Shown in pieces: positions 31,030 to 38,937 of a stretch of DNA of 64,000 bases. This DNA comes from Myxococcales bacterium. GTDB lineage: Bacteria; Myxococcota_A; Polyangia; Haliangiales; Haliangiaceae. The stretch's first letter is position 1. Each line of letters begins with the position of its first letter. The stretch spans positions 124,001 through 188,000 of the forward strand of contig JADJUF010000012.1 of NCBI GenBank assembly GCA_016717005.1, written 5' to 3'. The notes under the pieces are model-generated. The model did no database searches. It saw only the letters and a list, made by a program, of their open reading frames with translations, and had not been told where the DNA came from. The position numbers and the translations under genes were made by a program.

Positions 31030-31250
31030 CAGTTGCACCCGCAGCCGCCGCCGGGCTCGCCGGTGCCGCCGTCAGCCCCCTCGCGCGCGCCGTGCTGGTG
31101 CTGGGTGAACCGGGCCTCGCCCGGATCCCGATCGGCGGTCATCGAGCGCCGGGCCAGGTTCTGACGCTCGTGCGGTCGCACGACCGCGCACCCAGAGAGC
31201 AGTGTGATGCCGAGCACGACGACAAACAGACAGCGCGACACGGCCGGCAT
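31029..31250 (-). CDS. DUF4266 small lipoprotein
   Basis: A 73-residue lipoprotein. The signal sequence LFVVVLGITLLSGC gives a lipobox with Cys21, followed by the family signature AVVRPHERQNLARRSM and a Gly/Cys-rich C-terminus GGGCGCN. It is far too short for enzymatic function and probably anchors or chaperones a partner barrel protein. Its stop and the DUF3570 start share a base, showing tight coupling. ATG 31250 is the only start giving a full signal peptide. The gene is divergent from the AgmX/PglI lipoprotein gene, 85 bp away. Confidence 0.85.
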   Translation of the reverse strand: MPAVSRCLFVVVLGITLLSGCAVVRPHERQNLARRSMTADRDPGEARFTQHQHGAREGADGGTGEPGGGCGCN

Positions 31251-31335
31251 CCTACCCGGATTCGGGCGGCGCCGGGCGGCACCGTCGGCGCTCATCGGCG
31301 GCGTGTTGTCGCGCCGGCGTGGTATCAACGGGGCG

Positions 31336-32937
31336 GTGGGATGCCTCCGCGCGCGCGTTGCGATCGCCGCTGGCCTGATCGGGCTGGCCGGGTGTGGTGC
31401 GTCGACGACGCCGGCCGTGACCGCGCGGCCCGAGCGCGACCCCGCGGCGCCGGAGGACCTGACGATCGACGCGGGCGAGGTCGCGCTGACCGGCGTGCGG
31501 TTCGAGCCCGAGGCGATCGCGGCGCCGTCGATGCTGCTGGTCCACGGCACCCGGACGCCGTCGCTGGAGCGGCTGCGCTCGTCCTGGGCCAAGACCCGCG
31601 CCGACCGGCGGGCGTCGGTCGCGCGGCGCACGCTCGACGGCGAGCTGCTCGTGACCGCGCTGTTCGAGGCGGCGCGCACCGACGCCGCCCGGCGCGACGC
31701 GCTCCTGGCCGAGGCCCGCGCGGCGGTCGCGGCGCTGCACAGCCTGGCGCCGGGGGCGACCGACGAGACCACGCTGATCATGGGGGCGGCGCTGGCGTTC
31801 GCCACCGGCGACCCGACCGGGGCCGAGCCGTACCTGACCGAGCTGGCCCAGCGGTTCGCGGATCGACCGGGCGGCGCGATGGCGCGGACCCAGCTGGCGT
31901 TCGCGCGCCTGCGCGACGGGGACGACGCGATCGCCGGGGCCCTCGTGGGCGACGCCACGCCGACCGCGGCCCAGCCCGAGCTGGCCTACGTGATCGCGTG
32001 GGTCCGGTTCCGGGCCGGCGACGGGCCCGGCGCCGCGGCGGCGATCACGCTGGCGGCCCAGGGCTGGACCGTGGCCGCGGCCCAGGCGGCGATCGATCGC
32101 GACTTCGTGGTCATGCACGCGCGCAGCGGCCTGCCGCTCGAGACCGCGGTCGACGCCGTGGCGGCGGTCACCAGCGACGCGGCCCGGCGCCACGCGCTCC
32201 TGTACCAGCTGTCGACCGCGGCGGCGTTCGCCGGTCGGCCCGACCTCGCGCGCGGCGCGCTCGACGCGGCGCTGGCCGCGCTGCCGGCGCCGCCGACCGA
32301 GCTGTTGCCGTCGGTGCGCTTGCTGCAAGCCGAGTACGTGCGCCGGGCCGGACGGATCGACGACCTCGCCAGCGCCTGGCGCGCGGCGGTGGCGGCGGTC
32401 GGGGCGTGCTCGGGCTGCAGCGCCGACGATCGCCAGGCGGTCGGCGACGGCCTGGCGGCGCGCGCGGTCGAGGCCCACACGATCTTCGCGACCTCGGGCG
32501 ATGCGCGGTACCAGCGCGCGGCCGCCGAGCTGTACCGGTTGTTCGCGGCGCTGCCCGACGTTGCGAGCCGGCGCGATCACGCGGCGGTCGCGCAGTACGC
32601 GGCCGACTTCGCGCGGGTGCGAGCGCCGGCCGACGGGGCCCAGTACCGCGACGCGCTCAAGGTCCCGCTGGCGCTGCGCCAGCAAGAGGTGCTGGCCTGC
32701 TACGAGGCGACGCTGCAAGGCACGCCCGCGGTCGGCGGCGCGCTGACGCTGGTGCTCGAGATCGACGCCGCGGGCGCGGTGATCGGCGCGACCACGGACC
32801 CGGCCCGGGGCGCCGAGGGGCTGGCCCAGGTGGCCGGCTGCGTCGAGGAGCGCGCGCGGGCGTGGCAGCTGGTCGCGCGGTCGCGGCCGGGCACGGCGCG
32901 GGTGACCGCGCGCTACGTGCTCGGCGCCAGGCTCTGA
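31336..32937 (+). CDS. Lipoprotein with TPR-like helices and AgmX/PglI C-terminal domain
   Basis: A 533-residue protein starting at GTG 31336, giving the lipoprotein signal LRARVAIAAGLIGLAGCG (lipobox LAGC). Residues about 50-430 are Ala-rich helical repeats resembling TPR/Sel1-like scaffolds. The C-terminal 95 residues (VLACYEATLQGTPAVGGALTLVLEIDAAGAV ... GCVEERARAW, with the two paired Cys) match the AgmX/PglI C-terminal domain seen in myxobacterial gliding-motility and envelope proteins. It is probably tethered to a membrane on the periplasmic side. A role in envelope or motility machinery is inference. It overlaps the convergent TPR gene by 25 bp at the 3' end. Confidence 0.78.
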   Translation: MGCLRARVAIAAGLIGLAGCGASTTPAVTARPERDPAAPEDLTIDAGEVALTGVRFEPEAIAAPSMLLVHGTRTPSLERLRSSWAKTRADRRASVARRTLDGELLVTALFEAARTDAARRDALLAEARAAVAALHSLAPGATDETTLIMGAALAFATGDPTGAEPYLTELAQRFADRPGGAMARTQLAFARLRDGDDAIAGALVGDATPTAAQPELAYVIAWVRFRAGDGPGAAAAITLAAQGWTVAAAQAAIDRDFVVMHARSGLPLETAVDAVAAVTSDAARRHALLYQLSTAAAFAGRPDLARGALDAALAALPAPPTELLPSVRLLQAEYVRRAGRIDDLASAWRAAVAAVGACSGCSADDRQAVGDGLAARAVEAHTIFATSGDARYQRAAAELYRLFAALPDVASRRDHAAVAQYAADFARVRAPADGAQYRDALKVPLALRQQEVLACYEATLQGTPAVGGALTLVLEIDAAGAVIGATTDPARGAEGLAQVAGCVEERARAWQLVARSRPGTARVTARYVLGARL

Positions 32938-34346
32938 TCGTCGACGCGGCCGCGCCGGAGCGCGCCGTGATCCGCGAGGAAGCGCCGGGCCAGGGCCACG
33001 CGGTGGCCGTGGGCGTGATCGATGGCGTGGGCGAGCGGATCGCCGGCGTGGTCCAGGAAGCCGTGGAGCGCGCGGGCGCAGGTGGCGAGATCGCCGGCGC
33101 GGTGGGCGGCGGCCGCGAGGTTCCAGTGGTGCAGGGGCCAGGCCGGCTCGAGCCAGGTCGCGCGGGTCAACGCGGTGACCGCGGCCGGGAAGTCGCCGAG
33201 GGCGAAGCGGCAGAGGCCGAGGTGAGCGTGGGCGTCGGCGTCGTCGGGGCTGACCGCCGCGCAGTGCTCGAGCAGCGGGCGGGCGCGGGCGGGCGCGCCA
33301 CCGGCGAGCAGATCGATCGCCCGGCCGAGCAGGGCGCCGCGGTCGGCGCTGGTGGTCGTGCCGAGGTGGCTGTCGGCGAGGCCGAGCAGGTCGCGCCCCA
33401 GGTAATACGGTGACGGCAGCGCCTTGCCGGCGGCGACCGCGCGCCGCGCCGCCTGGGCGATCACGCGCTGGGCCGCGGCGGTGGTCAGGGCGAACCGGGC
33501 GTAGCCGTCGGCGGTCAGCGGCGCGACGATCGCGTCCTTGACCTGGCGCGGCGTCGTGTCGTCGTCGTAGCGGACCGTGTCGAGCGCCCCGTCGCTGGTG
33601 CACAGCACCGCCAGCGAACGCCAGCGCGGCTCGCCGGTGACCCGACGGGCGACCGCGATCACGATCCGGCCGTCGCGGTGGCGCAGGCCGATCAGCAGCG
33701 CCGGGCGTCCGAGCGCGCGGGCGGGCAGGCGCGGGCCCGGGGGCGGCGTGGTGAGCCGCAGCGGCGCGGTGACCCGGGACAGCTCGCCGCGGGCGGCGAC
33801 GTCGAGATCGACGCGGGCCGCGAGCTCGTCGCCCAGCTCGCGGGCGCGCTCGGGGTCGGTCTCGGAGAACGCCTCGACGAACTCGACCAGCTGCTCGGTG
33901 CCGAGCCGCGACATCAGGAGGTCGGCGGCGCTGGCGACCTCGGCTGGGGTGGCGAGCTGACGCGCGAAGCGTTCGAGCGACTGCTGGTGCATCTGACGCG
34001 GGTCCTGGAACCGCGCGGTGGTGGTCTCGTCCCCGAGTTCGGCCAGCAGGGCCAGCGCCGCGAACTTGGCGTCGTCGGCGCTGTCCCGACCGGCGAGGGT
34101 GCGCAGCTCGATCTTGACGCGCTCGTCGGCGACCTGGGCGATCGTGCGCAGGAGCTCGATCGCCCAGGTCCGGCGCTCGGGGCCGCCGGCCAGCTCGCGC
34201 GCGCACAGGGGCACGGCGGTCGCGCCGAGCGTCCGGGCCAGCGCGCGCAGGGTCGCCTCGTCGGCGCGCGTCCGGGCCGCGCCGAAGCTGGCGCGCAGGC
34301 GGTGCAGGTCGACCCACGACCGCGAGATCCCATCGGGCCCGGACAC
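32913..34346 (-). CDS. TPR/HEAT-like repeat protein
   Basis: A soluble protein of about 477 residues. The first half has helical repeat pairs (TLRALARTLGATAVPLCARELA, AKFAALALLAELGDE) resembling HEAT/ARM folds. The middle has a beta-rich stretch (ALLIGLRHRDGRIVIAVARRV). The C-terminal 130 residues contain TPR-type units (AHAHLGLCRFALGDFPAAVTAL, WNLAAAAHRAGDLATCARAL). No catalytic motif is visible. Start GTG 34346 is the best fit to where conserved sequence begins; the frame is open upstream into low-quality sequence. It lies divergent from the HNH nuclease gene across a 193-bp gap in which I see no clear element. Confidence 0.68.
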   Translation of the reverse strand: MSGPDGISRSWVDLHRLRASFGAARTRADEATLRALARTLGATAVPLCARELAGGPERRTWAIELLRTIAQVADERVKIELRTLAGRDSADDAKFAALALLAELGDETTTARFQDPRQMHQQSLERFARQLATPAEVASAADLLMSRLGTEQLVEFVEAFSETDPERARELGDELAARVDLDVAARGELSRVTAPLRLTTPPPGPRLPARALGRPALLIGLRHRDGRIVIAVARRVTGEPRWRSLAVLCTSDGALDTVRYDDDTTPRQVKDAIVAPLTADGYARFALTTAAAQRVIAQAARRAVAAGKALPSPYYLGRDLLGLADSHLGTTTSADRGALLGRAIDLLAGGAPARARPLLEHCAAVSPDDADAHAHLGLCRFALGDFPAAVTALTRATWLEPAWPLHHWNLAAAAHRAGDLATCARALHGFLDHAGDPLAHAIDHAHGHRVALARRFLADHGALRRGRVDDQSLAPST

Positions 34347-34529
34347 CTGATCACGGTACGAGGCTCGATCGATCCGGTCAACAGCGGGAGAGATCCGGAC
34401 CCCGGCGGGGTGGCTGGCGTGTCCGGGGCCAGGGCGTCCGCACGGTGTCCGGGGCTGTCCGGTTGTCCGACGGCGCACGCGGCGTGCCGAAGCTGGCGCG
34501 CTCGGGCAGGCGTGCTTACCTGACCGCGC

Positions 34530-34534
34530 GGAGG
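34530..34534 (+). promoter_or_regulatory. Ribosome binding site of the HNH nuclease gene
   Basis: GGAGG lies 5 bases before the ATG at 34540 and decides this start over the in-frame GTG at 34534, which overlaps the site itself. Confidence 0.75.
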
Positions 34535-34539
34535 TGGTC

Positions 34540-35802
34540 ATGACGAGCCAGGTAGGTGAGGGAGAGGGTGAGGGCGCGCGCGACTGGCAGGCGGCAGATC
34601 GTGCGCTGCGGAGGATCGCGGCCCTGCGAGCGACGCTGAACGCCGAGGAGGCGGTGTGGCTCCGGACCGCGCGCGCCGTCGGACTGCATCGGCATTTCGG
34701 GTACGGGTCGCTGCTCGAGTACCTCGAGCGGACGCTCGGATATCCGCCGAACGTCGCGCGGGAGCGGCTGCGCGTCGCCGACGCGCTCGCCGAGCTGCCG
34801 GCGACCGCCGCGGCGCTGGCGGCGGGGACGGTCCCCTACTCGGCGGTGCGCGAGCTGACACGGGTCGCGACCAGCGGGACCGAGCGCGCCTGGCTCGACG
34901 CGATGGCCGGCAAGACCGTGCGCGAGATCGAGGGGGCGGTCGCAGGGCGACGACCGGGTGACCTGCCCGAGAGCACGCCCGACCCGGCGCATCGGATCCA
35001 TCGGCTGCGGCTGGAGCTGTCGGCCGCGACCTTCGCGCTGTTTCTTGCGGCCCGGCGTGCGCTCGAGGAGACCTGCGGGCAACCGTTGACGGATGACGAC
35101 CTCATGGCGGCGCTGTGTCGTGGGCCGCTCGGGGACGGATCCCACGTGGGATCTGCGACGGACCAGCCGGCCTACCAGATCGCGGTCACGACCTGTCCAG
35201 ACTGTGGTCGTGCCTGGCAGGACGCGGCCGGACGCACCGTCGAGATCGCGCCCGCGGCGGTCGAGCAGGCGAGCTGCGACGCCGAGGTACTCGGCCGGGT
35301 CGACGGGGCCGAGCCGGCGGTCGCGACGCGGACGATCCCGCCGCGCGTTCGGCGCGCGGTGGTGCGTCGCGACCGTGGCCGATGTGTCGTGCCAGGCTGT
35401 CGCGCGTCCCGATGGCTCGACGTCCATCACCTGCGCCCGCGAGCCAGCGGTGGCAGCCACCTGCCCGAGAACCTCGCGGTCGTATGCACGGCGCACCACG
35501 CGGCGATCCACGACGGGCGGCTCGTGGTCACAGGGCGCGCACCGGGTGCCCTGGTGTTCACGCACGCCGACGGGCGGCCGTACGGCGCGCCGCCCGCGGC
35601 ACCACCGTCGGCATCGGATGACGTCGCGGCCGAGGCGCGGCTTGCGCTCACGACGCTGGGGTACTTGCCGCAGCAGGCCCGGGTGGCGATCGACCGGGCC
35701 CGATCCCACGTGGGAGGTGCGACGACGCTCCCGGTCCTGGTACGTGCGGCGCTGCGGGCGTGTTGCACGACCCCGGTCGTCCGACCGAACTCGAGCGCGT
35801 GA
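34540..35802 (+). CDS. HNH endonuclease (DUF222-like N-terminus, RuvA-like C-terminus)
   Basis: A 420-residue protein. The helical N-terminus (RIAALRATLNAEEAVWLRTAR, GSLLEYLERTLGY, ARERLRVADALAELP) resembles DUF222-type regions found before HNH domains. The HNH core lies near residues 285-335: RDRGRCVVPGC, LDVHHLRPRASGGSHLPENL, CTAHHAAIHDGRL, with both zinc-Cys and active-site His. The tail EARLALTTLGYLPQQARVAIDRA resembles the RuvA C-terminal helical domain. Codon use is slightly less GC-biased than in neighbours. Two copies of the palindrome TCCCACGTGGGA lie inside the gene. Its target is unknown; defence, mobile-element or repair roles are possible. A GGAGG site fixes the start. Confidence 0.85.
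   Translation: MTSQVGEGEGEGARDWQAADRALRRIAALRATLNAEEAVWLRTARAVGLHRHFGYGSLLEYLERTLGYPPNVARERLRVADALAELPATAAALAAGTVPYSAVRELTRVATSGTERAWLDAMAGKTVREIEGAVAGRRPGDLPESTPDPAHRIHRLRLELSAATFALFLAARRALEETCGQPLTDDDLMAALCRGPLGDGSHVGSATDQPAYQIAVTTCPDCGRAWQDAAGRTVEIAPAAVEQASCDAEVLGRVDGAEPAVATRTIPPRVRRAVVRRDRGRCVVPGCRASRWLDVHHLRPRASGGSHLPENLAVVCTAHHAAIHDGRLVVTGRAPGALVFTHADGRPYGAPPAAPPSASDDVAAEARLALTTLGYLPQQARVAIDRARSHVGGATTLPVLVRAALRACCTTPVVRPNSSA
35138..35153. repeat. 16-bp palindrome, copy 1 (inside HNH gene)
   Basis: GATCCCACGTGGGATC, a perfect palindrome, encoding part of a GSHVGS stretch. One of three copies of the TCCCACGTGGGA core between 35.1 and 37.7 kb. Confidence 0.85.
35704..35715. repeat. 12-bp palindrome, copy 2 (inside HNH gene)
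   Basis: TCCCACGTGGGA core flanked by GA on the left and GG on the right, so the outer bases of the 16-bp form are only half kept. It encodes part of an RSHVGG stretch near the HNH C-terminus. Confidence 0.85.
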
Positions 35803-35816
35803 CCCGGTCAGCCCGG

Positions 35817-36410
35817 TCAGCCCAGGTCCTTCACCCAGAACACCATCGCCTTGCGGGTCTCGCCCGGCTCGTCGACATCTTTCCAGGTGAACCCACCGAC
35901 GACGTCAGGCCGCCGGACGAAGCCGCGCTTGCTCCAGAACCGATCGAGCGGGACGTAGTCCGCCGGCCGCCGCGGGTGGTCGGTCGGTCGGTCGACCGCG
36001 CAGAACGCCGCGGTCCGATAGCCGCGCGTGCGCGCGAAGGCTTCGCGCTCATCGAAGAAGCGGTGGCCGAGCCCGCGACCGCGGTACTCGGGGCGGAGCA
36101 CGGACTCGCCGAAGTAGTAGACGGTCGCCGGATCGTATCCGGCCGCCACCAGTGGTGGCGCGACCTCGTCGCCGTGCGAGCCCAGCGGCATCGCGGTTGC
36201 GGCGCCGACCAGCTCGTCGCCGGCCCACGCGATCGCTACCAGCGTGTCGGCGGCGGTCGCGTACGGCGCCAGGTACCGCTCCTCGTACTCGACGTCACCG
36301 TCGTAGAGATACGGCCACTCGTGGAAGACATCAATCCGCAGCACCGCCAGCGCGGCCAGGTACTGGCCGATCGCTGCGCCGCACACCGGCTCGACGCGCA
36401 GCGCGGTCAC
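35817..36410 (-). CDS. GNAT-family acetyltransferase
   Basis: A 197-residue single GNAT domain. Motif A reads LRPEYRGRGLGHRFFDEREAF, giving the RGxGxG/H acetyl-CoA pyrophosphate loop. Preceding strands (LVAIAWAGDELVGAATAMPL, TVYYFGESVL) and the C-terminal FWSKRGFVRR are typical. It transfers an acetyl group from acetyl-CoA to an amine of unknown identity. GTG 36410 overlaps the stop of the SnoaL-like gene by 4 bp (GTGA), so it is translated from the same mRNA. Confidence 0.85.
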   Translation of the reverse strand: MTALRVEPVCGAAIGQYLAALAVLRIDVFHEWPYLYDGDVEYEERYLAPYATAADTLVAIAWAGDELVGAATAMPLGSHGDEVAPPLVAAGYDPATVYYFGESVLRPEYRGRGLGHRFFDEREAFARTRGYRTAAFCAVDRPTDHPRRPADYVPLDRFWSKRGFVRRPDVVGGFTWKDVDEPGETRKAMVFWVKDLG

Positions 36411-36805
36411 TTCACCTGCTCCAGCCACGCCGTCAGGTTGTAGAAGTTCGTGACCCGGGCGATCACGCCACCGCGGAGCTCGAAGAACGCGCCGCCCGGC
36501 AGCACGTAGCGTTGCCCACGCGCCGGCGGCAGACCGGCGTCGGTCCCCACGTACTCGCCGTGGACCGTCCACTCAGCCGCGAACCGGTCGGCGCGGCCCG
36601 GCGTGGCCATCACCACGATGTCCTCGAGGCGCTCACGGTAGCAGCGGTTCATCCGCTCGAGGAACGTCCGGAACGCATCCTTGCCGACCTCTCGGCCGCC
36701 CTGGTTGAGGTCGTGGGCGACGTCGTCGGTCAGGTGGCTGAGCATGCCGTCCCAGTCGCCCGCGTTGAACGCCGCATAGTACTGCTCGATGGTCGCGGTG
36801 GTCAT
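36407..36805 (-). CDS. SnoaL/ketosteroid-isomerase-like protein
   Basis: A 132-residue NTF2-fold protein beginning TTATIEQYYAAFNAGDWDGML, a typical SnoaL/KSI-related opening. HLTDDVAHDLNQGGREVGKDAF and the barrel strands FAAEWTVHGEY and YVLPGGAFFELRGGVI follow. It is probably a small-molecule-binding or isomerase-like enzyme, with substrate not readable. It is the first gene of a two-gene unit with the GNAT acetyltransferase. ATG 36805 is the start. The small flavoprotein remnant begins 21 bp away on the other strand. Confidence 0.82.
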   Translation of the reverse strand: MTTATIEQYYAAFNAGDWDGMLSHLTDDVAHDLNQGGREVGKDAFRTFLERMNRCYRERLEDIVVMATPGRADRFAAEWTVHGEYVGTDAGLPPARGQRYVLPGGAFFELRGGVIARVTNFYNLTAWLEQVK

Positions 36806-36826
36806 CGCCTCACAGTACGCACCGTC

Positions 36827-36946
36827 ATGACGGTGCGCTACGGTCTGTGCATCCTCGGTGCGGACCCGGCCGGCCTCGCCGCCGCCGCCCGCGCCGACGA
36901 CCTCGGTCTCCGCGCTGCGCCAGTCGCGCCGACGCCCCGGGCGTAG
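36827..36946 (+). pseudogene. Remnant of an FAD/NAD(P)-binding flavoprotein N-terminus
   Basis: A 39-codon frame (MTVRYGLCILGADPAGLAAA and onward) reproduces the start of a two-dinucleotide-binding flavoprotein: beta strand, GxGxxG-like loop (here GADPAG, second Gly replaced by Asp), helix and RADDLGLR. It then degenerates into APTPRA and a TAG. Nothing resembling the rest of the enzyme follows. It is best read as a decayed gene end left by a rearrangement. Confidence 0.6.
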
Positions 36947-36958
36947 CGTCGAGGCCGG

Positions 36959-37660
36959 TCACGGCGCCGCGAGCACATGGTCCCAGTCGAGCGTGGTCAC
37001 GTCTGGGAGGTCGACGCCGAGCCGGGCCTCAATACCTTCGCGTTCGTGGGCGCACGGCGCGCCGGTCTCGTGATCGACCGTGCGCACCGTTCCGCGAGCG
37101 TCGTTCATCATGCAGCCTGCCACCGAGTTGTCGTGGTCCAGCCCGAGCGCGTGGCCCAGTTCGTGGGTCGCGACCTTGACCGTGCGCATGAGCGACGTAC
37201 GCGCCGACACGCGTCGCTTGGTACGGAACGTCGAGATCACGGCCACCTGCGAGTCCAGGTACGCAAGCCCGAGGATGCCCCAGTCGGCGTGCTGGTCCTT
37301 GGTGACCGAGATGTCGACTGTGGCGACGCCCAGCACCAGCGCGCATCCGGACCTCGGGACGACCTCGGCCACCAGGTGATCGAGCAGCTTGTCGGCGCGA
37401 TAGCGCTTGCGCGGCTCGTAGTACGCCGCCGCGGGCAGCGGCCGCGGCGGCAGGGTCCGCGTGGCGAAGCCGTAGGCCGCGGTCACGCCGCGCTCGACCG
37501 AGGTCAGCGCTCGTTGATCGACCTTGCCGAGCGGTTGCAAGCACACCGTCACGTCGGCGGGGCGCGTACCTGCGCTGAATCGAGTCGGTGGCGCGGCGGT
37601 CGCTGGCGCGGCGACCAGCATCACGGCGGCGATCATCAGCGATCCAGCGGGACGATGCAC
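36959..37660 (-). CDS. Exported archaemetzincin-like metalloprotease
   Basis: A 233-residue protein with a clear Sec signal (AGSLMIAAVMLVAAPATAAPP). The catalytic motif HELGHALGLDHD begins at His166 and is followed by NSVAGCMMND, the Met-turn region of archaemetzincins. The family's usual HxxGxxHC-x4-C-x-M-x17-C-x2-C pattern is only partly kept: the first Cys is Asp and the last pair is reduced to one Cys. Upstream DISVTKDQHADWGILGLAYL and VAVISTFR match the conserved core strands. Most archaemetzincins are cytoplasmic, so export is unusual. It likely cleaves peptides in the periplasm or outside. The 16-bp palindrome ends 9 bp upstream of its ATG. Confidence 0.82.
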   Translation of the reverse strand: MHRPAGSLMIAAVMLVAAPATAAPPTRFSAGTRPADVTVCLQPLGKVDQRALTSVERGVTAAYGFATRTLPPRPLPAAAYYEPRKRYRADKLLDHLVAEVVPRSGCALVLGVATVDISVTKDQHADWGILGLAYLDSQVAVISTFRTKRRVSARTSLMRTVKVATHELGHALGLDHDNSVAGCMMNDARGTVRTVDHETGAPCAHEREGIEARLGVDLPDVTTLDWDHVLAAP

Positions 37661-37668
37661 GGCTTGAG

Positions 37669-37684
37669 GATCCCACGTGGGATC
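37669..37684. repeat. 16-bp palindrome, copy 3 (upstream of the archaemetzincin gene)
   Basis: GATCCCACGTGGGATC, identical to the copy at 35138-35153, placed 9-24 bp before the archaemetzincin start codon, where an operator or translation-level control site could lie. Confidence 0.85.
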
Positions 37685-37797
37685 TCAGGAGCAACCACGA
37701 CCCGCACATGTGCCCAGAATCAGCGGCCCGCGGCCGAGCCCGCGTCGGTCCGCCAACCGCCAGCCCTATCGCGGGCCGACCTGGCGCCAGCCCAGCA

Positions 37798-38937
37798 CTA
37801 GCGCGTGACCGCGTCGACCGCGTCGCCGCTGGTGAGCTCGATCGCGCCGTCGATCGGCGTCGGCGCGATCCGCAACAGGTCGCCGCGCCGGGCGCGCTCG
37901 ATCGCGCGGTTGCCCGGCGCGCGATGCCGCCGCAGCAGGCGGACCGCGACCCAGCCTGCCTCGCCGCACACGGTCAGCTCGACCTTGCCCTTGGGGGCGC
38001 GCGGATCGTCGATGACCCGCCAGGCCGCCGAGGCCGCCGGGGCCGCCGAGGGCCGGGCCAGCGCGAGGAACGCCAGCTTGGCGTCGCCGTCGCGCAGGCC
38101 GGTGACCGTGGCGAGCTGGCGCGCCCGCGGCGGCAGCTCGGCCGGGCGGTGGTCGTGGCACCAGTCGCGCTCGTCGGTCAGCGCCGGACACGGCGCGCCG
38201 CGACGCGTGCACGGCGCCAGCACCGTGGCGGTGCCACCCGCGATCAGGCCGTCGCGGATCGCGTGGAGCCCGCGCGACGTGTCCCGCAGCGCCGGCTCGA
38301 TCACGATCGCCACGCCGGCCGGCGCCAGCCCGGTGACCAGCTGCGCGACCAGCGCCGCGCCGTCGGCCAGCTCGTTGATCACCGTTCTGGCGACGATCAG
38401 ATCGTACGTCCCGCGCGGCAGCGGCGCGGTGACGTCGTGGTCGCGCGCGCTCAGGTCGCACGCGATCCCGACCGCCGCGGCGACCTCACGGATCGCGGCG
38501 CCGCCGATCGCCAGCGCGTCGGCGTCGCGATCGAGCAGCGTGACCGTCAGCCGTCCGGTCCAGCGGCGCGCGCCGAGGAAGGTCACGAGCCCGAGCGTCA
38601 TCGCGCCGCAGCCGGCGCCGACGTCGAGCACGCGCACCTCGGGACCGTCGAGGAACCCGGCCGGCGCGCGGCCGGCGATCAGCTCGGCCAGCGGCACGTG
38701 CAGCTTGCCGGCGTCGGCGACCGTGAAGAACAGCGCGCGGGCCGCGAGGTCGGCGGCGGCGGCCACCCCGCCGCTCGGTCCGCGCAGCCCCTCGCGCGCG
38801 GTGGTGTAGCGGCGCGAGCGCTCGAGCACGGCCGCGGTCAGGGCCGGTCCCCCCAGCACCGCGGCCGGCAAGCGCGCCCGCGCCGCGTTCCACAGCGCGT
38901 CCTCGACGATCACCGGCGTGCGGGCCTCGAGGGTCAC
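37798..38937 (-). CDS. Rsm22-family ribosomal small-subunit methyltransferase-like protein
   Basis: A 379-residue Rossmann-fold SAM-dependent methyltransferase relative. The SAM-binding motif is VRVLDVGAGCGAMTLGL near residue 100; YDLIVARTVINELAD marks the acidic motif; VIEPALRDTSRGLHAIRD and the Cys/His cluster APCTRRGAPCP...DWCHDHRP are hallmarks of Rsm22, where the cysteines bind metal or an Fe-S cluster. Rsm22 proteins assist assembly or rRNA methylation of the small ribosomal subunit. It starts at GTG 38937, overlapping the lipoprotein gene by 4 bp. It is the last gene of the hemE-hemG-lipoprotein-rsm22 unit. Confidence 0.8.
   Translation of the reverse strand: MTLEARTPVIVEDALWNAARARLPAAVLGGPALTAAVLERSRRYTTAREGLRGPSGGVAAAADLAARALFFTVADAGKLHVPLAELIAGRAPAGFLDGPEVRVLDVGAGCGAMTLGLVTFLGARRWTGRLTVTLLDRDADALAIGGAAIREVAAAVGIACDLSARDHDVTAPLPRGTYDLIVARTVINELADGAALVAQLVTGLAPAGVAIVIEPALRDTSRGLHAIRDGLIAGGTATVLAPCTRRGAPCPALTDERDWCHDHRPAELPPRARQLATVTGLRDGDAKLAFLALARPSAAPAASAAWRVIDDPRAPKGKVELTVCGEAGWVAVRLLRRHRAPGNRAIERARRGDLLRIAPTPIDGAIELTSGDAVDAVTR

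Noticed and set aside
31252..34317. Minus-strand frame of about 1,000 codons across the AgmX/PglI lipoprotein gene
   Set aside because: Only its last part overlaps real minus-strand coding, and in another frame; the rest lies opposite a lipoprotein with a clear signal peptide.
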